A stretch of 64,000 nucleotides of DNA, taken from Dipylidium caninum. Taxonomy: Eukaryota; Platyhelminthes; Cestoda; Cyclophyllidea; Dipylidiidae. The DNA lies in NCBI GenBank assembly GCA_017562135.1, contig QEYB01001637.1, positions 44,879 through 108,878 on the forward strand, read 5' to 3'. Positions 25,101-36,066 of the stretch are shown here, in pieces. Each line of letters begins with the position of its first letter. Position 1 is the stretch's first letter. A program made the translations under genes and the position numbers. The notes under the pieces were generated by a model. That model had not been told where the DNA came from. It did no database searches and saw only the letters and a program-made list of their open reading frames with translations.

Positions 25101-27196
25101 AGTGTTTGAGACACCAGTACGAGGCATTGACGGAAGAGGTTGCGCATGAGTTCTCCTAAAATCCCGGTGGCATTTCTCGTCTCACTTCGGGCAAGACGTA
25201 CACTCTTGTGTTCAAAGTTAGTAAGGCATCGCATGTCATAAAATGTTAAGGAGGTCTGCGCGACCATTAGGCGAACTGACCTTCAAAAGCCATATGGATC
25301 TATTTTCTGCAGTTCTTCCCAATTCCTCAAGACTTGCGTTTCCGACCGTTTTAGCAACCTCACGTAGATTAGCCTCCATCTAAAAGGTTTGGTAACATTT
25401 TAAGTTGTTTTATTTTTATAAAGGTTAGCTGTAGCCACCACCGTTATACATCATACGCATAGTCATTTGCCCTATCGATAATGCGGCTGACTACTTTGGC
25501 AGCCCCTCGACAGGACCCGAGACCAGGACAGTCGCCCACCTTCTTTCGTGCGTTTTACCAAAAAGGTCATTATAACAGCGCTGACGGCAAACGTGCAGCA
25601 TTTGGATACGGCGACCCGAAGGGATGCTGGCATTCCACTCAGCACATAGTCTGATGTGTTCAATTTCTTCGAACAATTTCAGCAACCCCTTCTGACGTTG
25701 GTAGTCTCGTAATTCAGTATTAGATTAGCAATACTCCTGGTCCAACAAAAATTTATCTAGGCTTTCAGGTGCAGTATAACTGTTTATTTATTCTGTACGC
25801 CGTGAGGGGGACATTGAATATAAATGTGAAGGAAAGAAATGTGATACAGGCTCCTTTAATGATCATTTCGCTCACCTTGGCAAATGGGAAGTAGGCGTCA
25901 TGTGAGAAAAAGTTTCCGACTGATCTCCGCGACCGAGATCTCGACATCACCCTCATGTTTTCTTGTCTCGAGCTTCGGATTGATCTGAAGGATCAGCATG
26001 GGTAAACGTCTAGACTATGGGAAAATAATGCGCGCCGCTGAGTAGTCGTGGTATGGACGACCATCTACCCCACTCATTCAGCGTATTTGGGACATCGCAA
26101 ATTTGGCTCAGGGGATAGTCGAATAAACCAACTTTAACTGTTATTCATCGCCTCTCCGAAATTAGGCATATCATAGAAGTCATCATTTGTTAATTGCAGT
26201 CTCTATAAATTTTATTCTCCTTAAGGAATTAATTCCATGTGTGTAATGAAAATAATTTGCAGTTTTACTTCACCTTTCTACATCGTCGTCCAGAATTTGT
26301 GTGGATAACTTGTAGGTTTGAATGATTTGCTCGATTTCTTTCAGAGCACATAGCCGCACCATTACGTCTACGTGAGCGTCGTGTGACCGATACGTCCGCA
26401 AAACGTCATATTTTCCTTCATTTTCACCTGAGTTCAAGGCCTTCAAAACGAGCGGCGCTACTTCTTCTGGAATGATAAGGCGATATATGCGATGCCTGTA
26501 ATGAGAGTAAAGGCGAGATGACTGTTTCGATATATCGAGAAGCAAAAAAACACTTATTTTCCCATTCGCGAATCCAGGTTGATGGTTGATAAATTAAGTC
26601 CGACTGATGTTACTCCTTACCCAGCTATTAAGATTTTTACTCCAAATCCGCCCTGTTGGAATGCATCAACAGGGCTGAAAATCTAGAAAATTGCGGCAGA
26701 GAATCAGCATTGTCCTGAGATTTCAAGAAGCCCGGAAACTGTGAACAAATGGGGCATAGAGTTTCTTACCTAAATTTAGTTCTCATCACACACCACGTGA
26801 CTCGATAAGAACAGTGTTAGTGTGGCAAAATTTAAACAATCTTTGTTCTCGCCGACACAATAATTGAATGGTTGACAAGTGGAAAGGATCCACCACATCA
26901 GGGCCAGGTTTTGTAGAATTCATTTCCATTGGTATCCCTCGAAAGAAGTTGAACGCACCAACAAAGTGCTAGGCCTACTCGTCTACTAAATATGACACTG
27001 TCTCATGTTACTGAAAAATTGTACAATTTGCGTTTCCCCGGCGTAGATGGGGGTTTTAGTGAATGGGCTGATTTCCCGTATTTAATGTCATCGAGAACGG
27101 TACAAAAAAACAAACGTACCCTCGAAATTGGCTGTCATCGCAGTACACAAAACTGGATACTAAACAGATAGTCACCAACTCGACCCAACTCAGCAT
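22169..27196 (-). CDS. M14 metallocarboxypeptidase, carboxypeptidase B-like proenzyme
   Basis: Ten minus-strand exons: 27120-27196, 26274-26495, 25876-25984, 25281-25379, 24639-24737, 24246-24329, 24035-24122, 23306-23514, 22638-22722, 22169-22374. Phases agree at every junction and the total is 425 codons plus stop, the normal length. Domain order: signal peptide (MLSWVELVTICLVSSFVYC), activation propeptide (HRIYRLIIPEE onwards), a basic cleavage region (SRSRSRRS), then the catalytic domain. Zinc ligands are GIHAREW (H, E) and LHSYGQ (H). Substrate and catalytic residues are NRYWRKNR, VDLNRNF, the tyrosine in LLYPASGG and the general-base glutamate in TFELPD. GGSDDF places aspartate at the pocket floor, as in carboxypeptidase B, predicting removal of C-terminal Lys/Arg. 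Odd: the usual ELRD reads ELPD, and the loop after the HxxE helix is about ten residues short. Probably secreted. The first exon is divergent from the P450 gene. Confidence 0.93.
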
Positions 27197-29157
27197 CGTG
27201 CATGCCACGAACGGGTTTCGAGTGTCCTCGGATTTCGCTTCGCCGCATTTAAGCGAATTGCGTGGCACGGTGATTGGATTGAACGACTGGTTATGTTTAT
27301 TCGAAGGTTTGGCGTGTATTTACACAAGAGTGTGCCAGCGCCCTCATTCACACCTACGTGCATGTGTAGGACATTGCCAGTGAGCACATTTCACTGACCA
27401 AATTGACAAACCACACAAAGTCGTGTAAATGAATTAGTTCAGACATAAAAGATGACCAGAAGAGTGATGTGGAGGCAAAATGCCTGCACATTAAAGCAGG
27501 TAACTGAAAGTGCTCAGGACCTCGTAATGTTAATTCACCCTTGCCATGTGTATCCGATTGTATTAGGTGGTGGATATGATGGAATCTGCTTTCCGCGTCC
27601 CAAGCCTATCTTAGAGTAGCGCCGCCCATCTGGACTCTTAGTTTGCATCACTTTATTACGAGGGATACTTCTTCAATTTCAAGACAAATGGAGTCGGCTG
27701 CATTCCGATAAGCGTTGGTAATCAGTCTTTTTCTAATAACTAGGAGGATGCAAAGTGAATTATTTTAGTGGAATCTCTACGCTTCTACCTGTATTAATGC
27801 TAATGACCTAATGTAACAGTTTACGTAATATTTAGCGGAGAGCGAAAGGTAACAACATCTTCAAAGGGGTGTACATTTCGTCAACACGAAGCGTGCTAGT
27901 GGAGACGCCCTTCGCACGCCTCCATTGGTGCTGCCAACCGAAAGCCGACGGGGTGTAGTTGCGTCATGACGCGATACTTTGGCCTACGAGACGGTGCAAC
28001 TGGTGGAGGGCTCCTAACAGTTGCCTTGGTGTACTGCGACGAGTCACATGGAGAACTTTGGAGTGGTGAGCTCTATGCGCATTTCTCTTTCCACTTTGTT
28101 CTGCTTCCAATCCTCAAAATGAACGCTAAAGTGATTTGTAATGCGTTTGAAGGAGAAGGCGTTTTGATTTAAACCAAGCTGATTTTTCTGTCCCCCTCCC
28201 CCCCCCCTCCAATAAAGTGACCCGTTGCACTTGGAACTGATGGTTACCACCCCCCACGCCGATGCTGTTGCCAATTCAGTCTGCTGATCCATTTTTGTCT
28301 TCTGCCAGAATACACGCCGGAGTGACTGGCGGACAGTTGGCAGTGTGGCGTCTTGCGAGTTTGCTAACACGTTTGAATCTATTTTTAAATCCTCCTTGAA
28401 GGTTAAATACTGATATTTTCGTTCTAGGTCTCGAAGTATGTGTCAAAGTGACTAACTGATGGAATTAGGCGATTCTGCACACAACAACACCGATTTTACG
28501 CACACGTTCGATTTACCTTTAGAAACGGTTCTGTGGCATAGTTAATTTTCAAGGTGGAAACTGGAAAAATAATTAGCCCATCCCTGTGTGCTCTGTCCCA
28601 TCCCTTATATGCCACAGCAAATGCCTTGAATGAGGAATGAAAAATCAAGGTCTTTTAATAAGCCTGTCTGGCGTGCTGTAGCCCACTTTCTCTAACTTTC
28701 TCATTTTTAATAATAAGCCCACCGCCCTGCCATGTCATTGTCGTTAATAATAAGTTGTTGAGTTACCGGCACAACTTCTCCGAGAATACTATTACTACGT
28801 TGTCAAATTCGCGCCACGACCTAAATAAATTTACGACTCACCCACAGGTATTGTAGTAAATCGGATAACAAGCTGTTAATTATGTCCACCGAGTATAACT
28901 GGAATTTTGGCGAAGTCTAATTACTATGCTACTGTACCTAATTGCGGAAAAACTCTTTTTGCTACCAATTCGTGTAAATCCACAATAATTCTTCCTCCGA
29001 AATGCACGTATTAAAAGGTCGTGCAGCGAATGAAAACCTTCAGACTCTCTATCTTCGTAATCGTCACCGTGATTATATATTGTGATAGGAGAAGGAAGCT
29101 CGAGCTAATATTTGGGGGCATTTTCCTTGGTATACATTTATTTTGACGTTGAATTAG
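27197..29157. other. Divergent intergenic region, carboxypeptidase / P450
   Basis: Holds the promoters of the two flanking genes and perhaps an unidentified first exon of the P450. A homopolymeric C tract lies at about 28195-28208. A minus-strand frame crossing it (28044-28370) shows no motif and is not accepted. Confidence 0.4.
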
Positions 29158-32100
29158 GCGCTAAAGAACACCGATATTGAGGAAAATATTTCACTAGGAC
29201 ACCACAAATGGTTTGCCCTTGTCCCAATCGGTGTTTACCTTATTTACCGAATGATTCGCAAATACCGAAGAGACTTGCAACTTCCTCCTGGTCCTACAGG
29301 TTGGCCGTGGTTTGGCTACACGAAATGTCTAGGTAGGTTACATTCTACCCTCGGGGAGTTAAATTTTTCGCATGGGAAATCTCAGAGGGGGATACACTGA
29401 GGGGAGTGACAGAGAGATCAGCGGTAATGTCGCCGAGTAACGTGGGGAACTGGCATTAGACTCATGGGTTGCTTTCATAATAAGCTTGCACCTACGACCG
29501 CTCCTCTCCATCCTCAGTTATTCAAATTGACAGCTAAAGTAACCACAATTTTGATTGAGGAATTCATAAAAATCTGTGTAAATGATTGTAGGGCAGGACG
29601 CATTTAAGAACATTCAGTTGTTGTGCCAGAAATATGGGCCAGTACTCAGTTTTCGACTTTGCGGGAAGCTAATAATCATTCTTAGTAATGAGGAGACTAT
29701 TAAAGAGGCGGCTTTCAAGCATCGCAAGTTGATTGGACGTCACACAATGTTGACAAATCACCTCCTCGCAAAAGGACATGGTATGTTTTTCCTAATCGCT
29801 CCGATTCCGCTCACCGATGCTATGCACTGTAACAGCCCTCTTCGGCATTAAGCATTCCCAATGGTAGAAGTGGGTTTTAGCAGCACACATGCCGGGTGCA
29901 TGCATACAGGCCGCGGGGAGGGCTCAGGGCCCGCCTTCACGCCACTTAGCGGCCGCGATGTCAACCCGTCAATTTGTCTCGCTTCCATTCATGCACATTC
30001 TGTCACCTTTGATTTGGCCTAATGTCGGTTTATGAAATACAACTGATGTAATTCGCATCCCCTGCAGAATGCTATCAATATTAGCGGTGACAAGATGACA
30101 GTGCACTAAAAGTTTTTAATATGACGATTGTAGGTATATCGAATTACGATGAAGAGAACGCCCTTTCTCTGAGACGTATTCTTGTTGGAGCACTCCACCA
30201 AATTCGACCCAACGGGGTTGTCTGTGATCTGGACGGCAGCGAAGAGCGCTCGCCCCGCCCGTCCGTCACACAGGCCGGAGGCACAAATAAGTCGTTCATT
30301 GACGATAAACTCGAAACTGAATGCCAAAAATTGATCGCCTACCTCGAGCAGAAGAATGGTGCACCCGTAAAAGTCAAGTTAGTGTATAAATTTTGTATTA
30401 CCAAGGATGTTTGCGGAATTGCCCAGATCATTGCAGAATCCGATTTATTGTGAGAAGTAACGGGTGTCAAAGCTCTGTTCTCCACAGCCACTTTGCCACT
30501 TGCCCCAATTTTCATCCTTATCTTCTTCACCATTTACTACTCTGACAGTGTAGGTTTTTGTCCATATCGAGTGCATTCTTCACCTCGTGTTGTGGTGTTT
30601 TTAGAATAGGAGCAAAAACCACTCCTCAGCATGTAGTGCTAACTTGAACCACGTGGAATGCGTTAGGCTGTCTTCTGACCATATTTCACGATAAACCGGC
30701 ACCAACACTTGTTACAGTATGGACGGAAAATGGTGGTTTTAGGATGGAATTACTGCAATAAACAATCACTTATATGAAATGACATTAGATTGGCATCATT
30801 AGGCGTTTTCTGGATTATTTCCGGTGACAAATTCTGAATAACAAAGCCGTTCTAAATAGTGAACCCAAAAGAAAAGTGTACACACTCCAAATACTCTGGC
30901 AATTTGCGATTTGAATTATTTGGGCGATGCTCCGCAGCATAACGTAAATGATCTGCACATTTTACTGCGGCTACAATTCAGGACATGCAAAATATTTAGT
31001 CGTCTTACAATCATCTCATCCAACAGTTCCCACCTGAGGCGTTTGGTTTTCGATGTTGTGTGGAAAGCTGCATTTGGAACGAACTGCACGTTGGACGACG
31101 CAACAATTACTGAGTTGCTTCAGGGTGTGGCAGAGAATAATTCCAAAAATGGGCCCTTTCAGTTCAAACAGATGCTGCCTAACTTCTTGTAAGTATAACT
31201 CCTATTTTTGTGTTAAGTCGAAAGATTTTGACATATGGTAATGAGAAATACAAATCTCTCCCAAAATGTTTATTTTGGTATTGTTTAGGCGTTTTAAAAT
31301 CGGCAAGATGGGTTAAATAGAGAACTACAGATTTTAAGACGTTGTCTTCTGAAGGACTTGCTTTAATACGACTTAACTGATCTCGGTTAGTGGTGAATAA
31401 TGGTGTTTTGCCCGTTGGTTTGTAGCATTAAAGACGGGACCCTAAATCTCGAAGTGAGCAGCCACCAATGCTTCCACCATTTCGGGCGCATATTACCTAA
31501 GTCCTTCCTGTTAACCGTGGAAAACTTTCGAATTTTTGAGTGCAACTCCTCTTCCAAACTGAATGCGTCATATTTCAAGGCACCCAGATAATAAATTGAA
31601 GAAATGATGGGAACTGAAACGTCAGATTTTAAGTCAACTTCTATGTCTTGAGGATATACTAAACTTCTGTGCAGGGTGTCAATTCTATTACACGTCTATA
31701 GCCACAAACTCACAACTGTAATAATTCTCTTTGCAGGTCTGTATTACTGAAACATTCCAAGATAGCTCGGAAGATTTTCGGCGTCGACGGAATTTGGAAC
31801 CGATATGAACGAATAACACGCACTCTAAAGCGGGCAGTCGCTGAGATTTGCTCTTCTTCTGAGCACGCCAAAAATTGCCTTATGTCAATTTTCCTCGATA
31901 ACGAAGAATATATTGTTTCAAGTAAGTTACGGGACGGAATATTGAAGTTGCAATAAGTATCAGGAAATTCTCAAACGTATGTATGTGTCAAACGTATGTA
32001 TGTGTTACACATCCACCTCTTCAAGCTACGCTGCTCCAAATTTTGTGTCATCGATAAGGTTAATTGGCACATGGAGCCACTATTTCATCTCTATCACAAA

Positions 32101-33439
32101 GATTTGGCAGAAGACATGGAAGAGTTTACAAGAACACGGCAAAACACACCGGATATGCTCGGTAATAAATGGGAAAAGGTGTATTAGGTATGGAAGTGCT
32201 CACTCAAGGACTCAAGCTTCTGGTGCGAAGTAATAATGTTGCAACCTGCTGATAGTGTCGTCCCACGTCAAATGAAGTCTCAGCAACCCAGGACAGACGC
32301 TACACCCAAAAATTAAAGATTTATTATTCCCATAGAATTTTATTAACAAAGATCCACTTGAGTGATCACCATAAGGAGTAGTTCCGATTTTTCGGTTTGT
32401 TTAGTCCCCATAAAAGATTGCCGTATTACTGGTTACCCGAGGAGCGGGAAAACGAGCATCACCGTTTCGCGAGCCGAGTAAGAGCGCCGCGTTGTGTAGG
32501 CAAAAGTACACTATACAGACATTGCACACTTGTAGGAGCTGATGCGGACCGAGTGGCCTTTGAGATCATAGCTGCGGGGGTGGACACAACAACACTCACG
32601 CTCATGTGGAGTTGCTATGCCCTTGCCACTGGGAAACTGAAGCTGAAACCCAAAGAGCCTTTCACTGAGGCCCACCTCGAGGTCGTGCACCGCCTGGCCA
32701 GTGTGGTCCCCATGGCCCTACCACATTGCACGCACTTCGACAGCCATGTGGGCGGCTACCTCATCCCTAAGGGGAGCATAGTGTTCTACAACCTCTTCGC
32801 GGCCCATCAATCACAACTGAGAAACTTTAACCAGACGAACAGCAAAAGTGCATGCCCATGTGTTCCAAATAATGATCCACAACACAGGTTATACTTCTGC
32901 GGATCTGCTTTACCATTTTCCGCCGGTAAGATACTATTTTATGCGCTTAAACGCAAGTTTTATTCATGAAGGCGATGAGGAGGAAAATAATGTCACGGTT
33001 GAAGTTGAACTCATCACTGCCTCTAAATACTACATGTTTACGAAAAAGAAAGTCTGAGATTACTAAAACGAGAAACACGGTCAGTAAAAAGATGAGTTAT
33101 GACTATCTTACTTGACTTTAATCCAAACTGCCGCTAATGACTTAACAACTGGCATTCGCAATATTCCCACTAATCTATCCCTAAACTCACGAGGCCCTGA
33201 ACAAGGGCTGTTTGTAAAAATTTTTACTGGCATATATCATTGAGTTTTACAATCTAGGTTCTCGGGCATGTCCTGGATTTATCTTCGCAACTCGTATGAT
33301 CACTCGAATTATGAGTTGCATCGTGGCGAAATTTAGAATAGAAGAATGTTCGGGCAAAGTGAATTTCGAGGATAGTAACTTACAAGGGTTGACCAGACCG
33401 CCCCTCGCGGAAGCTTACCGGTTTATTGTGCTACAATAA
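29158..33439 (+). CDS. Cytochrome P450 monooxygenase
   Basis: Eight plus-strand exons: 29158-29332, 29592-29780, 30134-30377, 31027-31188, 31737-31921, 32102-32161, 32536-32925, 33258-33439. Reading phases fit at all junctions and give about 528 codons. Exon 1 has a hydrophobic anchor (WFALVPIGVYLIYRMI) and the proline hinge PPGPTGWPWFG of an ER-bound class II P450. Exon 7 has the I-helix oxygen-binding AAGVDTTT. The heme-ligand motif FSAGSRACPG is split by the last intron (FSAG at the end of exon 7, SRACPG in exon 8). The protein ends with RPPLAEAYRFIVLQ. Peculiarities: the K-helix ExxR reads EVVHR, the I-to-K stretch is about 20 residues short, the meander has DPQHR in place of the usual PxRF, and no tryptophan is seen in the C-helix. 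Exon 1 opens after an acceptor (GAATTAG) without an ATG, so a short 5' exon is missing. Flatworms are known for having a single P450, which this could be. Confidence 0.9.
31971..32004 (+). repeat. 17-bp perfect tandem duplication in a P450 intron
   Basis: TCAAACGTATGTATGTG occurs twice head to tail inside the intron before the sixth P450 exon. Simple slippage duplication. Confidence 0.8.
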
Positions 33440-36047
33440 GTGTGATATTTTGCCAATAAATAGCCGCTGTTTTGGTCTAAACAGGTGGTTAAGAGTAGAA
33501 ATATGACCTTTTTTAAATCCCTTCTTTCCGCAGTTTCCCTCATCCCGCGAATTATTTGGCGGGTTGAATTTCATATGGCACTTAGGATCTGACTTGTTAC
33601 TCATTTTCTTTTTCAAAAACATAAATAAGTCAGACCGCGAAAAAAATTTTAAAATGCAAAATGAGACTGAACACATAATTGCATAATGCATGAATCAAAG
33701 ATGCCAGTCTCTGCCTCTGTATCCTCGACGTTTAAATGGTCTCTTTCAATACAAGTTTTCCGCTCTGGTTCCTCTGTACCTCATTCGTCCATCTATTTAT
33801 CTTCACGATCCCTTACTGATTTAGCACTGCAACCTACGGATCATTTTAACGCTAACTTCTTCCGAATATAAAGTTAAATAAAAAACGCGGTTATATCATT
33901 AAGAGTAGACAAATGATAATTTTGTATATAGAGGTAAATGTGATGCGGAAAGCGCAATGTTTTGATCAGAAGCCAGGTCCCAGTTGGTCTTTTCATTTTT
34001 TTCTTTTTAAATGTTTGTACTTAAACAGATTTCACAGCAATTTTCACTTCTAATTAATAGCTTCACGGAATACATGTCAGAAATCACAGGGAGTTGGGCT
34101 TTGTAGTCACAGCTCGAGTCTGTGACATGTATAGAATTGGCAGTTCGACCACGGGACCATGCCTAGCCTCTTCCGTACAATAGTAAAATCTTTCTTTGAC
34201 TACTCCGAGGCGTTACAAGCGAATAGTAGAAGTTTCACGTGCATTTTGAAACTAGGATAATTTTAACATTCATTATAAATATCCTCATTGCGAATAGTCA
34301 TTGATGTGCCTGAGAAACAAATACCTTCGTGATGGAACGGTCTGTATCACGTAAAATACATCACCTTTCAATACCGAAACGTTTCAAATGTATCATGGCA
34401 TATCTCAGTTTCACCCACTTGAATAAAGACAGATTGCCGTGACTAACTATGCCTCGATTAGGTACTAATAGGTGTCCAAGTAGAATGTTTACAATCTTCT
34501 CGGTTTAGCCATAAATGTACGTATCTAATGGATACTTTGGATACTTTGGGTGATACTTAGTGCAAACTCCAAAATATTAAAGTGCGAGGAAACGCTATTA
34601 AACCTAATGCGAGTTTAACTTCGGCCACAAAGTGCATTCTTTTCTGAACGTTAATATTGTATAGGGGGAAATGAGGACTCCGTGCTTTTTGCAAAGGATA
34701 AGTTACCTTCGGAATAACTGTGTGAGACTTTTTGCATGTAAAACCAAACCATCTACATGAATGAGAGTAAGATTATTTTGATTCTGATTTAACATGTACT
34801 TTAGGCGGCCACATGTCAACTTCCTCATTTTTTTAGAACAGTGGATGGGAGGCATTCTTGTCTGAGAGTAAACATAGCGCCATAAATTCGTTTAACATTC
34901 CGGTTAATGCATGGGCGCTGCGTGAAGACTTATAGTAAGTTTGAGTAAGTTTCCTGTTGTCGAAATCACTTCAACCCGAAAATTTGATGATAGTTGAAAT
35001 GGCAGCTGTTGGTACGGGTTACTTCGATACCGTTAACGGAGCTCATTAGCGAAATGGTAAACACAAGGTCAAAAGATAACGTATCTCACGGTCTGAGGCA
35101 GTAGAATTATTAGGAGAGAGTCGGTAAAACCTACGATCCTGTTGTACAGGATCGTATTAATCATTGAAGGATAGCTATTATCCTATGCAACTATAACTCA
35201 AATTTTTAACACTAACGCTCTAATGGCTACAAAAAAGGCAGGAAACCTGTAATCAGTGGGCGGGAGTTATTCTAATTGATGGAAACATAGATGATGATCT
35301 CTAAGCCCATTTTACCCCAAAATAAGTAGAGTTAAATGGTTGTAACACGGTTCGAAGCTATTTAACGCAATTACCGTTGATTATTTGGCAATGTATGAAG
35401 TGCCTATTTAATTGATTTGAACGCTTGTTTAAATTCGATCTCTTTTGTGTCAAGGCCAATCCAAACTCAGCGGCCATTACCCGTGAACGTGAGATCTTTC
35501 ACCAATGTAGGATAGATTGACATTTCTATGCACGTGTAACAGCACTCTTGCGTTTTGTATGGCCTTCATTTTTATTTACTAAGCGAAATTACTTGCATTT
35601 ATCAGAATTTTCGAAGGTCACATCTTAAGGTCGCGCTGTAGGACACTTTGGCGTTCGGCGCGATTTGATCACTGACCTTGGTCAGAGGGGCTGATGCCCT
35701 ATCATGCCCCTCAAACTCATTTCGTTTCATACGCTAGACACTGGTAATGCTTTGTGGTAAATTACCAAGTGCCATAGCCGATTTGATGCTTCGTTATATT
35801 ATTTCGGTGTTTTCCGCGACTTTTATTTGTTGCTTCCGGACATTGGTGTGTGACACGTACTTGGCTACAATGAGCGGTTTCCGTGTTGATCATTTCCATG
35901 ATTAATATTGGGTCCATACACAGTAGCGTGTCGTGTGGTTTGTGTCAAAGTGAATTCATCCCTTCAGATGAATTTACCGACCACCACCATATGTCTAAAT
36001 CACTGATATTATCGCATCATAACTCAACTCTGCTTCATCTTTTTTAG
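33440..36047. other. Intergenic region upstream of the nuclear receptor
   Basis: About 2.6 kb of AT-rich non-coding sequence. Short frames (33431-33691 minus, 33686-33871 plus) are not convincing. It probably holds regulatory sequence and a 5' untranslated exon of the nuclear receptor. Confidence 0.4.
35132..35156. repeat. Perfect 10-bp inverted repeat
   Basis: TACGATCCTG and CAGGATCGTA around a 5-base loop (TTGTA), about 0.9 kb upstream of the nuclear receptor. Function unknown. Confidence 0.75.
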
Positions 36048-36066
36048 ATATTTGTCAAAGATCCTA

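Noticed and set aside
25472..25685. Overlapping minus-strand frames inside the carboxypeptidase gene
   Set aside because: They lie in an intron of the resolved gene model and match no part of the family.
28044..28370. 108-codon minus-strand frame near the C tract
   Set aside because: It crosses a homopolymer and low-complexity glycine codons and shows no motif or splice context.
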